64,000 nucleotides of DNA. Origin: Methanobrevibacter gottschalkii DSM 11977. GTDB lineage: Archaea > Methanobacteriota > Methanobacteria > Methanobacteriales > Methanobacteriaceae. Under the pieces are notes generated by a model, which was not told the DNA's origin, searched no databases, and saw only the letters and a list, made by a program, of their open reading frames with translations. Positions 35,172-44,025 of this stretch are shown here, in pieces; position 1 is the first letter of the stretch, and every line of letters begins with the position of its first letter. The stretch is taken from positions 558,001 to 622,000 of the forward strand of contig NZ_RKRG01000001.1 in the NCBI RefSeq assembly GCF_003814835.1. Direction: 5' to 3'. Made by a program: the position numbers and the translations under genes.

Positions 35172-38129
35172 ATGAATATGGATGAAATCTTAAATGGTGC
35201 AAGAACTGCTTTTATTGATGAAAAACTGGATTCCAGCCTAGATTTCAGACCAAAACTATTGCATAATGGCAAAGAAACAAAAGTCATTAATTCAATTCGT
35301 GATGAACTTCAAAATTGTGATGAATTTATAATATCCTCAGCTTTCATCACATTAAGTGGTTTGACTCCCCTTTTAGAAGAGTTTAGGAACTTGGAGCAAA
35401 AAAATATCAAAGGTAAGATTCTCACAACTGATTATTTAAATTTTACAGAACCAAAAGCTTTAAGAAAACTTCAACAATTCGGTAATATTGAAGTTAAGAT
35501 TTACAGTCAGGAAAAAGAAGGTTTTCACACTAAAGGATATATTTTTAAGAAAGATGATGTTTATAAGGGTATTGTTGGAAGCTCTAATTTAACAATGAAT
35601 GCATTATCTGTAAATAAGGAGTGGAATGTTGAATTTACTTCTCTAAAAGAAGGTGAAATGTTATCTGAAATTAAAAGCGAATTTTTCGCATTATGGAGGG
35701 AAGCTGATGATTTAAACAATGTTCTTCCAGAATATGAAAAAATTTACAATGACAATAAACGTTTCACTGATTTAAGGAAAATTACAGCTGAAATTAAAAA
35801 GAAAAATATCACATTAACTCCAAATATTATGCAGGAACAGTTTATTGAAAACTTAAGAAAACTCATCAAACAAGGTGAAAAGAGAGCTATTTTGGTATCA
35901 GCAACAGGAACTGGTAAAACATATGCATCTGCTTTTGCAGTAAATGATTTTAATCCTAAAAAACTTTTATTTTTAGTTCACAGGGAACAAATTGCAAAAC
36001 AATCAATTAATGCTTATAAAAATGTCTTTAAAGATCATGAAAATTTCGGATTGTTGTCTGGAAATTCCAAAGATTATGATAAAAATTATCTTTTCTCAAC
36101 AATTCAGACAATGTCAAAAGATGATGTGTTTAGAAGATATGATAAAAATCATTTTGACTATATTATTATTGATGAGGTTCACAAAGCCGGTGCATTAAGT
36201 TATCAAAAGATTTTCCAATATTTTGAGCCTAAATTCTGGCTGGGGATGACTGCATCACCTGAGAGGACTGATGGATTTAACATCTATGATCTGTTTGATA
36301 ATAATATTGCCCATGAAATTAGACTTCAGGAAGCTCTAGAAGAGGATTTGTTATGTCCATTTCATTACTTTGGGATTGCTGATGTTGAGTTTTGTGATGG
36401 TGAAATTGATGATTCTTTTGAAGACTTTAATTTACTTGCATCTGATAAACGTGTTGATTATCTGATAGAAAAATCAGAGTTTTATGGATATTCTGGCGAT
36501 AGAAGAAAAGCATTGGTATTTTGTTCTAGAAAAAAAGAAGCAGAATTATTGTCAGATGAATTTAATAGGAGAGGTTATAACTCTACTGTATTAACAGGGG
36601 ATGATTCACAGGAGAAAAGGATTGAAGCTATTGATAGATTAACTAATGATGAAAATCCGGATAAGTTGGAATTTATTTTCACTGTGGATATTTTCAATGA
36701 AGGAGTTGATATTCCTGAAATTAATCAGGTATTGCTTGTTAGGCCAACTGAATCTCCAATTATTTTCATACAGCAACTTGGAAGAGGTCTTAGGAAATAT
36801 GAAAATAAGGAATATGTTGTTATAATTGATTTTATTGGTAATTATAAGAATAATTTCATGATTCCCATTGCACTTTCAGGAGATAGATCGTATGATAAGG
36901 ATAAAATTCGTAAATACTTAATGGAAGGAAATAAAATTATTCCCGGTGCTTCTTCAATTAATTTTGATGAAATTTCCAGAAAACGTATATATGAGTCAAT
37001 TAATAATTCTTCTTTTTCAAAAATTGGCGTATTTAAAGAAAAATACAATAATTTAAAATATAAGTTAGGTCGTATTCCTTCATTGCATGATTTTGCAATT
37101 AACGGCGAATTTAATCCTGAACTTATCTTAAATCACTCCAGATTTGATTCATATCATAATTTTTTAGATTATGTTGATAATGATTATAATTCAACACTAA
37201 GCGATGCAGAAGTTGCATCTCTTAAATTCATTTCCAAAAAGTTAATAAAAGGAATAAGGCCTCATGAACTTGTTATTTTAAGTTGTCTTAAATTTAATAA
37301 TTATTTCACTGTTAATCAAATTGAAAAGTATTTAAATGAGAAATATGGTCTTTCAAATCAATTTAAATCTATTAGGAATGCTATTAATTATTTAAGTATG
37401 AATTTTTACAGAAAAGAGACAAGTGATGATTATCAAGCCAATACTGTCACTAGTTTTGTTTCAAAAGAAAAAATCATTGATTATGAGGACATTTTCTTTA
37501 ACTTTGATGAAGAAATCTATAATGATTTAGAAAATAATAAAGATTTTAAATTTGAGATTTCACATTATTTCAAATCTTGTTTAATCAATCCAGTTTATTT
37601 AAATCATTTTGAAGATGCTGTAAAATATGCGATATTTAAATATGCTCAAGTTTACAAAAGCAATGATAAATTTAGATTATATGAGAAATACTCAAGAGAA
37701 GACGTTTTAAGACTTTTAAATTGGGAAAGATTCATGAATGCTCAAAATATTGGAGGATATAAAGTCAAATACAACACTTGTCCAATTTTTGTAACTTATG
37801 ATAAAAAAGATGATATTTCAGAAACTATTAATTATGAAGATCAATTTTTATCAAAACAACTCTTTAGCTGGATGAGTAGAAACAATAGAAAAATATCAAG
37901 TTCGGAACTAGAGCCAATTGTTAACTACACAGATTTGGATATTGAGTTATTTATCCAGAAAAGTAATGATGAAGGCATTGAATTTTATTATGTTGGTAAG
38001 CTAACACCATTAGAACATGATCAGCTTTATCGTGAAATTGAAGGTAAACAACATCCAATTGTTAATTTTAAATTTAAAATTAGTCCTGAAGTTAAAGATG
38101 AACTTTACAGTTATTTTATAAATGATTAA
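35172..38129 (+). CDS. PLD-nuclease / SF2 helicase / DUF3427 fusion protein
   Basis: 985 aa with three parts. Residues about 20-185 form a phospholipase-D-like nuclease domain with one HKD set: FHTKGYIFKKD and GSSNLTMNAL. Residues about 210-600 are an SF2 helicase: SATGTGKTYASAF (motif I), IIIDEVHKAGA (DEVH, II), GMTASPERTD (III), VFCSRKKEAE, TVDIFNEGVDIPE (V) and IQQLGRGLRKYE (VI). The remaining part resembles DUF3427, which is often joined to such helicases. The ATG at 35172 is six bases after the coiled-coil gene. Single HKD domains usually dimerise for catalysis. Related PLD-helicases occur in defence islands and near restriction genes; here antiviral or DNA-repair roles are inference. 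Confidence 0.85.
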   Translation: MNMDEILNGARTAFIDEKLDSSLDFRPKLLHNGKETKVINSIRDELQNCDEFIISSAFITLSGLTPLLEEFRNLEQKNIKGKILTTDYLNFTEPKALRKLQQFGNIEVKIYSQEKEGFHTKGYIFKKDDVYKGIVGSSNLTMNALSVNKEWNVEFTSLKEGEMLSEIKSEFFALWREADDLNNVLPEYEKIYNDNKRFTDLRKITAEIKKKNITLTPNIMQEQFIENLRKLIKQGEKRAILVSATGTGKTYASAFAVNDFNPKKLLFLVHREQIAKQSINAYKNVFKDHENFGLLSGNSKDYDKNYLFSTIQTMSKDDVFRRYDKNHFDYIIIDEVHKAGALSYQKIFQYFEPKFWLGMTASPERTDGFNIYDLFDNNIAHEIRLQEALEEDLLCPFHYFGIADVEFCDGEIDDSFEDFNLLASDKRVDYLIEKSEFYGYSGDRRKALVFCSRKKEAELLSDEFNRRGYNSTVLTGDDSQEKRIEAIDRLTNDENPDKLEFIFTVDIFNEGVDIPEINQVLLVRPTESPIIFIQQLGRGLRKYENKEYVVIIDFIGNYKNNFMIPIALSGDRSYDKDKIRKYLMEGNKIIPGASSINFDEISRKRIYESINNSSFSKIGVFKEKYNNLKYKLGRIPSLHDFAINGEFNPELILNHSRFDSYHNFLDYVDNDYNSTLSDAEVASLKFISKKLIKGIRPHELVILSCLKFNNYFTVNQIEKYLNEKYGLSNQFKSIRNAINYLSMNFYRKETSDDYQANTVTSFVSKEKIIDYEDIFFNFDEEIYNDLENNKDFKFEISHYFKSCLINPVYLNHFEDAVKYAIFKYAQVYKSNDKFRLYEKYSREDVLRLLNWERFMNAQNIGGYKVKYNTCPIFVTYDKKDDISETINYEDQFLSKQLFSWMSRNNRKISSSELEPIVNYTDLDIELFIQKSNDEGIEFYYVGKLTPLEHDQLYREIEGKQHPIVNFKFKISPEVKDELYSYFIND

Positions 38130-38400
38130 CAGTTTCTATTAATATTTTATATTCATTGTCAATGTTTAATTTCATTAAAATCTTTAATATTTCGTAATTC
38201 TACTTTTAAGTTATTCTATTTTGAAAATACATTGATTTGGCTATTTTTTCCAATTTTACTTTTTATAGTTTACTTTTCTTGAAGAGAATTTTTTTACAAT
38301 AACTTTATAAGCATTATTCAAATGTCAATTTACAATCAGATAAACATTATTTTTTAAATTTGATATTTCACTGTCAATGAAATAACTTATGGGTATTTTT

Positions 38401-39582
38401 TTAATATGGATAATTTCCTTTTTCTTCGTATTCCTTTTTTAGCCATGCTTTGAAAATAGAATCATATATCATATAACCATCTTTATCTAATTCTATTAAA
38501 GTTTTATTTTGCAATGATTTTAGGGAAGCACCAATGGCTCCACTTGTTACTCCTAATTTATTTGCTATTTCAATTCTTTTCAATGGTTTTTCAACAAGAG
38601 CAGTGATAATTCTTTGTTCTTGATTATTTAGTTTATACCATTCATTGGTCAAATGAATCAATAAATAAGGTAAGGCTTTTTTAAATTCAGAAATTATTTT
38701 TTTTTCATTTAATTCTTCATTAGGAGGTAATAATCTTGCAAAACTATTAACATAATATGGAATTCCATTTGTACATTTATAAAACCTTTCAATCCCATCA
38801 TCAGTAAATTTAAGATAGTTTGCTTTTTCTTTTAAATAATTTTCTGTTGTATTAAATGGGAATGTCTTAAGTTCATAATTTAATATTCTACCTCCAAAAG
38901 CTCCTTTTTGACCTGCAATATCTGCAATCAATTCATCTTTAACGCTCATGCTTCCGGAAAAAATATAACCAATATGTTTTTGTGATTGAATAACACTTCT
39001 GATGTACCATAAAAATCCGTTAACATCTTCATCAAGTTGTTTTAACATTTGAAATTCGTCCATAAATATTAAAACACCATCAATATGATCTTTGCAATCA
39101 TCATATATCTGTTGGGGCAAATCCATTACAAAAGTAGTGAATTTTGCATAATCCTCTTCTGATTTAAGAATAGGGATGGGAATTTTATCAACTGATTTTA
39201 GTTTATCTAATTTAAAATTGCGTGTTTTAAAATATTTTAAAATCTGTGTATCAATAGTTATGATATTTGAATGCCTTAATGCTTTGATAATAGACTCGTA
39301 AAATAATTTCATAAAGCTAAAACGGGTTAGTTCGTTTTTTTTAAATTTATCCATTGCTGATAAGTCCATATAAACAACTAAATAATCATTTTGAAAATCT
39401 TTTTTTAATTTTTTCATTAATGCAGTTTTACCTACTCCTCTAATGCCTGTAAGCAGTATTGTTGGAGTTGATCCTTTTTTAGTTAGTTCTAAATTATCAC
39501 ATATGAATGAAATCTCCTCTACTCTATTATAGAACTGTGTGTCATCTAAATCATTGTCATTTCCTAATGGTAAACTTGCCAT
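38401..39582 (-). CDS. Archaeal AAA ATPase of the ATPase_2 (PF01637-like) family
   Basis: 393-aa STAND-like archaeal ATPase. Walker A is LLTGIRGVGKTALMKKL (near 45) and Walker B is DGVLIFMDEFQML (near 170). A sensor region reads YIFSGSMSVKDEL and is followed by FGGRILNYELKTFPFN, which is typical of the family. The C-terminal 90 residues form a winged helix (RIIT.LVEKPLKRIEIANKLGV...IGASLKSLQNKTLIE). The ATG follows GGTGCTAAT. These ATPases often occur alone in archaeal genomes and their role is unclear; DNA-linked or mobile-element functions have been suggested. Two identical palindromes lie 45-105 bp upstream, which suggests specific regulation, possibly by its own winged helix. Confidence 0.82.
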   Translation of the reverse strand: MASLPLGNDNDLDDTQFYNRVEEISFICDNLELTKKGSTPTILLTGIRGVGKTALMKKLKKDFQNDYLVVYMDLSAMDKFKKNELTRFSFMKLFYESIIKALRHSNIITIDTQILKYFKTRNFKLDKLKSVDKIPIPILKSEEDYAKFTTFVMDLPQQIYDDCKDHIDGVLIFMDEFQMLKQLDEDVNGFLWYIRSVIQSQKHIGYIFSGSMSVKDELIADIAGQKGAFGGRILNYELKTFPFNTTENYLKEKANYLKFTDDGIERFYKCTNGIPYYVNSFARLLPPNEELNEKKIISEFKKALPYLLIHLTNEWYKLNNQEQRIITALVEKPLKRIEIANKLGVTSGAIGASLKSLQNKTLIELDKDGYMIYDSIFKAWLKKEYEEKGNYPY

Positions 39583-39626
39583 ATTAGCACCTTAGTTAAT
39601 ATTTTTAGAAACATTTTATATAAACA

Positions 39627-39704
39627 TAATGGAAATTCCATTATAATGCATAAAACACACATCACCTTATGTAATGGAAATTCCATTATAATGCAGAAAA
39701 CACA
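39627..39704 (-). promoter_or_regulatory. Two direct repeats carrying 17-bp palindromes upstream of the AAA ATPase
   Basis: TAATGGAAATTCCATTA occurs at 39627-39643 and again at 39672-39688. Each is a perfect palindrome around a central A, and each lies in a longer direct repeat continuing TAATGCA(T/G)AAAACACA, with a 45-bp period (about four helical turns). They lie 45-106 bp before the ATPase start and nowhere else that I noticed in the window, so they look like paired operator sites for a dimeric regulator. Confidence 0.65.
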
Positions 39705-39715
39705 TATAACATTAC

Positions 39716-39871
39716 CAATAAAACTGAAGGTTTTAACGGACTTCCAAAAATTTTATAATTTCTAGAAAATTCTTTATTTGAGTTTAATGATAAAAACCGT
39801 AAATATAAGGACTATTTGCACATTTTATCTGTCTATAATTCAGTAGGCATAACTCTTGTTAAGAAACTATA
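39716..39871 (+). pseudogene. Short decayed coding remnant
   Basis: Two frames joined at one shift read LKVLTDFQKFYNF and then FLENSLFEFNDKNRKYKDYL followed by HILSVYNSVGITLVKKL and a TAA near 39871. The composition is protein-like and unlike the surrounding A+T-rich noncoding DNA. No start codon or ribosome site is evident. It may be the remnant of a mobile-element gene; the family was not recognised. Confidence 0.35.
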
Positions 39872-40224
39872 AACTAAATTTTAAATATTAAAATAATTTA
39901 TATAATGGATGTAATATATTTTGATGAAAATTTCAAAAATCATCATATCCTTAAAAAACAGATTCCCATTAATTAATTTTTAATAAACTCCATAAATCAT
40001 AATAATTAACTAAAAAAATAAGGATTTTTCAAAAATTTTCAATTTTAAAGCAGTACATTGTATTTACAGTAAAAAGTTTCTCTGTGAGTAAGTCACGATT
40101 TTTCATGCGATTCGCGTTTTAAAAGTAAATTTCACAAATTTATCTAAAAACAATTATTTAATATTATTTGACATTAAAAAACAATATCTAATTAATTTTA
40201 CTAAAATATAGCACTAAAATCCAT
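39872..40224. other. A+T-rich noncoding stretch before the origin-like motifs
   Basis: About 350 bp with no ORF. It has long A/T runs and a small island of higher GC near 40085-40118 that contains an inverted repeat GCGA/TCGC around one base (40107-40115). Together with the motifs at 40225-40268 it could serve as an easily melted region, but nothing else was recognised. Confidence 0.4.
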
Positions 40225-40268
40225 TTACACTTGAAATTCACCTTTAAATAGGTTGTGTTTCAAGTATA
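40225..40268. promoter_or_regulatory. Inverted pair of origin-recognition-box-like motifs (cluster 1)
   Basis: TTACACTTGAAATTCACC at 40225-40242 faces GGTTGTGTTTCAAGTATA at 40251-40268; the latter reads TATACTTGAAACACAACC on the minus strand. The shared core (T(T/A)(A)CACTTGAAA) resembles the short Orc1/Cdc6 recognition boxes described for euryarchaeal origins, including Methanothermobacter (from memory). The pair flanks TTTAAATA. The second copy overlaps the upstream end of the 335-codon ORF, supporting its later ATG. Confidence 0.5.
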
Positions 40269-40323
40269 TTTTTTTCAACTGTTTTCCATAATTTTTATTA
40301 ATTTTAAAAGAAAATGTATTATT

Positions 40324-41262
40324 ATGGATAGGAAATATCTGCGGGAAAATAAAAATTCTTTTAATATAGTTAAAAATTCTAAAATTTATGCAAAAATAAC
40401 TGCATATGAAGATACTATTTTTATTAGGGATTTATTGATCAAATATGATTGGAATTTGGATAAAATGCCATCTATTATTAAAAACGAAGAAAAGTATTTG
40501 GTTTTAGCCGTAATTGATGAAAAATTACGGTTACTTGCGAAATACAATACTCGACCTGATTCTCAAGTAATAACAAAGCTTATTAGAAAATTCAAAAGAA
40601 ATCCAAATAATTCAGCATATGGTTTAAATATTACAAAAGTATTTGATACATATGTAATTAAAAAGCAGATTGCAGGTGATGAGTATATATTTGGATATTA
40701 TGATAATTTAGATGATGCTCAATTTGTTAGAAATATTCTGTTGGATAATAATTGGGATGTAAACATATTTAATGAAATAGAATTTGATGATGAAACACTT
40801 AATTACAGAGTTATTAGTGTAATTGATAGCAATGTTTATGTTTTAGGCAATTTTAAAGCTAAAGATGAAATCGATATTAAAAAGATTCGTGAGGAATTTT
40901 TAGCCAAAATATCAAAGCATAAATATGGTCTTGCAAGTTATCCTCACTTGGATCTTCTAAAAGATAAAATCTCTGAATTGGAAGAAAAATTCAATGTCAA
41001 AACAAAGGATGGGATATGGTCATTTGAGAATATCAGTGAAAATGAATCCGTTTTGAATCAAATTATTTTTAATTTAACTCCATTTCAACAAGCTGTTTTT
41101 GATGCAATAGATAAAAATACATCTTACGATCAAATTAAAAAATCATTAATCAGATATAATTCTAAAAATTTTGATAAAAAGATATTGAGAAATTTAGATG
41201 GTTTAATTGAATTAAAGCTCATAGAAAAAATAGATGATGGTTATTCTAAAACAAATTTATAA
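40324..41262 (+). CDS. Repeat protein of unknown function with C-terminal helical domain
   Basis: About 312 aa from the ATG at 40324 (MDRKYLRENKNSF); the GTG at 40255 would run through the origin-like motif and gives an unlikely leader. Residues about 20-190 hold two copies of a roughly 110-aa unit: 'Y..TIFIRDLLIKYDWNLDKMPSI' and 'YDNLDDAQFVRNILLDNNWDVNIF', each followed by 'YLVLAVID' or 'YRVISVID' and a strand. Between them lies KKQIAGDEYIFGYYD, reminiscent of small DNA-binding AP2-like folds common in Methanobrevibacter proteins (from memory). The C-terminal part (about 225-312) is helical and looks like a winged helix (FQQAVFDAI...ILRNLDGLIELKLIEK). DNA binding is likely but unproven. Confidence 0.7.
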   Translation: MDRKYLRENKNSFNIVKNSKIYAKITAYEDTIFIRDLLIKYDWNLDKMPSIIKNEEKYLVLAVIDEKLRLLAKYNTRPDSQVITKLIRKFKRNPNNSAYGLNITKVFDTYVIKKQIAGDEYIFGYYDNLDDAQFVRNILLDNNWDVNIFNEIEFDDETLNYRVISVIDSNVYVLGNFKAKDEIDIKKIREEFLAKISKHKYGLASYPHLDLLKDKISELEEKFNVKTKDGIWSFENISENESVLNQIIFNLTPFQQAVFDAIDKNTSYDQIKKSLIRYNSKNFDKKILRNLDGLIELKLIEKIDDGYSKTNL

Positions 41263-41332
41263 ATACAAAGCAAAACTAATAATCAATTGTATTTGAGAAA
41301 TTAAATACAAAGTTCTTTTTTGGTTTGAACTG

Positions 41333-41357
41333 AGGGGAGTTTTCGTCACTCTCCCCT
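41333..41357. terminator. GC-rich bidirectional hairpin between convergent genes
   Basis: AGGGGAG at 41333-41339 pairs with CTCCCCT at 41351-41357 around an 11-base loop. It lies between two convergent genes, with a T-tract upstream (41315-41321) and A/T-rich flanks, and can serve both. Confidence 0.6.
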
Positions 41358-41367
41358 ATTCAAATAC

Positions 41368-41556
41368 TTATTTTCTGTCACTTAACAATTCACCAGCAAC
41401 TCCAATATCATCAAAGTCATATTCTTGAATTAATACGGTTATTGCTTCTATTGGCAGACCATATGCTTCAGATACTACTTCAGATACTTTTTTGACCATT
41501 TCTCTTTTCTTTTCTATAGTTATTCCTTTATTTCCAGCTATTGTAATTACGGGCAT
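41368..41556 (-). CDS. 4-oxalocrotonate tautomerase family protein
   Basis: A 62-aa member of the 4-OT superfamily. Met1 is followed by Pro2 (MPVITIAGNKGITIEKKREM), the catalytic base after Met removal. The second half carries the beta-strand and helix arrangement AITVLIQEYDFDDIGVAGELL. Such enzymes form hexamers and tautomerise keto/enol acids; archaeal members without a catechol pathway have unknown substrates. A GGTGATAAA site precedes the ATG. It diverges from the dUTPase-family gene across about 65 bp. Length matches the family exactly. Confidence 0.9.
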   Translation of the reverse strand: MPVITIAGNKGITIEKKREMVKKVSEVVSEAYGLPIEAITVLIQEYDFDDIGVAGELLSDRK

Positions 41557-41620
41557 TTTATCACCATTTAAACTATATTAAGTATTGGATATAAATAAAT
41601 TATTAAAAGGTTTTGATATA

Positions 41621-42079
41621 ATGCTTGGTGAAAGAGAACTTGTTAAGTTATTTCCAGACTTCGCTGATTTAGTACAGCCTTCTGGAATTGATTTGGAATT
41701 AGATAAGATATATACACAAGAAAGCGGCGGGTCTTTAATTGATAATGAAAAAAACTTGCCCGAAATTAAAGAAATGGATGGAGGCATCTACACTTTAAAA
41801 CCACATACTGCATATCTTGCAAGTATTAAAAGGAAAATTAAAATTCCAAAAGGATATGCCATGCTTTATCTTCCAAGATCAACACTTCTTAGATCTTTTG
41901 TTTCTGTTCAAACAGCAGTAGGTGATCCCGGATTTTATGGGACTCTCATGTTCATGATTTACAATCATGGGGACTATGAATATAAAATCAAATCAGGGGA
42001 TAGAATCGCTCAGGCTGTTGTATTTCCTGTTGTTGGTTCTGGTGAATATAATGGATCTTATCAGGAGGTGGAAGAGTGA
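41621..42079 (+). CDS. dut: dUTP diphosphatase / dCTP deaminase family enzyme
   Basis: About 152 aa from the ATG at 41621 (MLGERELVKLFPDF), the usual start of archaeal family members; the TTG at 41585 overlaps the promoter. The DCD-DUT fold shows QPSGIDLELDKIY, a PRSTLLRSF motif and TAVGDPGFYGTLMFMI with the substrate-binding region, then GDRIAQAVVFPV. It removes dUTP, or deaminates dCTP and hydrolyses dUTP in the bifunctional forms, to keep uracil out of DNA. I cannot separate the two from the sequence alone. The last four bases overlap the GTG of the next gene, so they are translationally coupled. Confidence 0.85.
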   Translation: MLGERELVKLFPDFADLVQPSGIDLELDKIYTQESGGSLIDNEKNLPEIKEMDGGIYTLKPHTAYLASIKRKIKIPKGYAMLYLPRSTLLRSFVSVQTAVGDPGFYGTLMFMIYNHGDYEYKIKSGDRIAQAVVFPVVGSGEYNGSYQEVEE

Positions 42080-43611
42080 ATGTAGCAGATAATATTGTTA
42101 AAATTCTTGAAGAAGAAGGAATAGAAAATATCTTCGGGATACCTGGCGAGCAGATAATGCCAGTTTATAAAGCATTATCTGAATCTAACATTAATCACAT
42201 TTTAACAAGGCATGAACAGGCAGCAGCTCATGCAGCTGATGGATATTATAGGTCAAGTGGCAAGATTGGTGTCTGTATTGCAACTGCATCTCCCGGTGCT
42301 TTGAACTTTACAATGGCAGTTGCTACTGCGTTTAAAGATAATGTCCCATTACTTATATTGACGGGGGATAATGAATTAAAATACAGGGGGTCTGATCATT
42401 TTCAATCCACTCCTCAAGTAGATATTTTTAAAAACATAACTCGGGCATCTTACAATCCTTTAAATGGAACTGAGGCAATGTATGTTTTAAGGGCAGCTAT
42501 TTATGAGCTTAAAACCATTCCAAAAGGGCCAATTCATATTAACTTATCAAAAGATATATTGCTTCAGGAAGATTTCGATGATTTTGAGTTATGTTATTTA
42601 TGTGAGGAGGATTTGTCAAATATATCTAAAGCTCAAGAGTTAATAAATGCATCAGAAAAACCTTTGCTTATATTAGGTGCAGGTGCAATTTCACAAAAAG
42701 AAAACATTGAAATGCTTGCACATATGTATCAAATCCCAGTCACTACAACATTTCACGCAAAAGGAATTATCTCAGAAGAAGATGAGATAAATTTGGGTAT
42801 TATAGGGATACGTTCCACACCAAGGTCAAAATATGCAATTGAAAATGCAGATTGTGTTATTGCGTTAGGTATAAAAGCATCAGAAAGGACTTTACCCGAA
42901 ATCCCAAAGAATTTGATTCATGTAAATATTAATAAAGATGTTTTAATTGGTAATTGTCCAATTCAGGGAAAGGTTGAAGATTTTTTACTTAAAATTAGCT
43001 TTAAAAAAGCTGAATGGTTATGTGAAATTTTAGAGATTAATAATAAAATCGAAATCGAAGGTTTGGATGTAGATTTTAAACCTCAAGCATCTATTAAACG
43101 AATTTTAGACAAATTTAATGATAATATCATTGCAGCGGATGCAGGTTCACACACTACTTGGACAACACTTCTTAAAAAATCTTTAAAACCGGGCCAATTA
43201 TTGTTTTCAGGATCTATGGCTCCAATGGGGTATGGTCTTCCAGCAGCTATTGGTGCTGCAATTGCAACAGATGAAAAGATAATAGTAATCAATGGAGATG
43301 GGGATTTCCATATGAATCTTCAGGAATTGGCTACTATTCGCGAAAATAACTTGAATATAATTATATTCATTTTAAATAATTCAGAATATGGGATTATACG
43401 GCAATGGCAGGAATCCATATATGGCATGAAACCATACCAAGTTAAATTAAATAATCCTGACTTTACAAAATTAGCTTCAAGTTATGGAATTGATGCTATT
43501 AAGGTAGATAATTTAGCTGATTTGGAACTAATTCTAGAAAAAGAGTTAACAGGACCCCTTGTAGTTGAAGTAATTGTAGAAAGTGAGGACATTCCATTAC
43601 CTAAAAATTAA
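42076..43611 (+). CDS. Acetolactate synthase-like thiamine pyrophosphate enzyme
   Basis: A 511-aa ThDP enzyme of the IlvB/benzoylformate decarboxylase type. Visible parts: GIPGEQIMPVYKAL, RHEQAAAHAADGYYR with the cofactor-activating Glu (near 46), CIATASPGALNFTMAVATAF, a central FAD/DHS-like domain, and the ThDP-Mg motif NGDGDFHMNLQELATI...IFILNN (near 405). It is slightly short for a true acetolactate synthase large subunit (about 560 aa), no regulatory subunit gene is near, and the pairing with dut is odd. It may be a decarboxylase for another 2-oxoacid. GTG start at 42076 with an ideal AGGAGGTG site. Confidence 0.85.
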   Translation: MNVADNIVKILEEEGIENIFGIPGEQIMPVYKALSESNINHILTRHEQAAAHAADGYYRSSGKIGVCIATASPGALNFTMAVATAFKDNVPLLILTGDNELKYRGSDHFQSTPQVDIFKNITRASYNPLNGTEAMYVLRAAIYELKTIPKGPIHINLSKDILLQEDFDDFELCYLCEEDLSNISKAQELINASEKPLLILGAGAISQKENIEMLAHMYQIPVTTTFHAKGIISEEDEINLGIIGIRSTPRSKYAIENADCVIALGIKASERTLPEIPKNLIHVNINKDVLIGNCPIQGKVEDFLLKISFKKAEWLCEILEINNKIEIEGLDVDFKPQASIKRILDKFNDNIIAADAGSHTTWTTLLKKSLKPGQLLFSGSMAPMGYGLPAAIGAAIATDEKIIVINGDGDFHMNLQELATIRENNLNIIIFILNNSEYGIIRQWQESIYGMKPYQVKLNNPDFTKLASSYGIDAIKVDNLADLELILEKELTGPLVVEVIVESEDIPLPKN

Positions 43612-43767
43612 TTATGGGACATTGTAAAGATAAATAAATAGCATTCTATTCTTTTAAAATTTTTGTTTAATTTTTTTGTTTTATTTAAACTTGATTTTGG
43701 TTGTGTTTTTTAAGAAATCGTTTACGGATCTTGTTTTATAATATTTAATGTTATATATGGCTTTTAA

Positions 43768-44025
43768 TCAATTTTTAAATTTCAAATAATTTTTGACAAT
43801 GATGTCAACATTAACATCATTGGCTAACGGGGCAAAATAATATTCTTCATTTTCATAATAAATTATTCCAATAGGTGCAATGGTTGCAGAATTTATTTGA
43901 TTTTTTACTTTGAGAAATTCACTTTTAAACACGAATGTAAAACCGCAGGTTTCATAAAAATCATATTCAATAATTTCTTTAATGTTTGCAATATCTAGAA
44001 TGAAACTTTTGATATTTTCTTTCAT
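43768..44025 (-). CDS. Small protein of unknown function next to DUF2953 gene
   Basis: An 85-aa protein, MKENIKSFILDIANIKEIIE at the start, with IIYYENEEYYFAPLANDVN near residue 60. No signal peptide or membrane helix is evident. Its start overlaps the end of the DUF2953 gene by four bases (ATGA-type), which indicates cotranscription and translational coupling in the GerW-DUF2953 operon. I do not recognise a family. It could be a soluble partner of the pair. Confidence 0.65.
   Translation of the reverse strand: MKENIKSFILDIANIKEIIEYDFYETCGFTFVFKSEFLKVKNQINSATIAPIGIIYYENEEYYFAPLANDVNVDIIVKNYLKFKN

Noticed and set aside
39627-39704. Two repeated units that might start a CRISPR array
   Set aside because: Only two copies, each internally palindromic, with a 12-base gap and no further units or cas genes. 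An operator pair explains them better.
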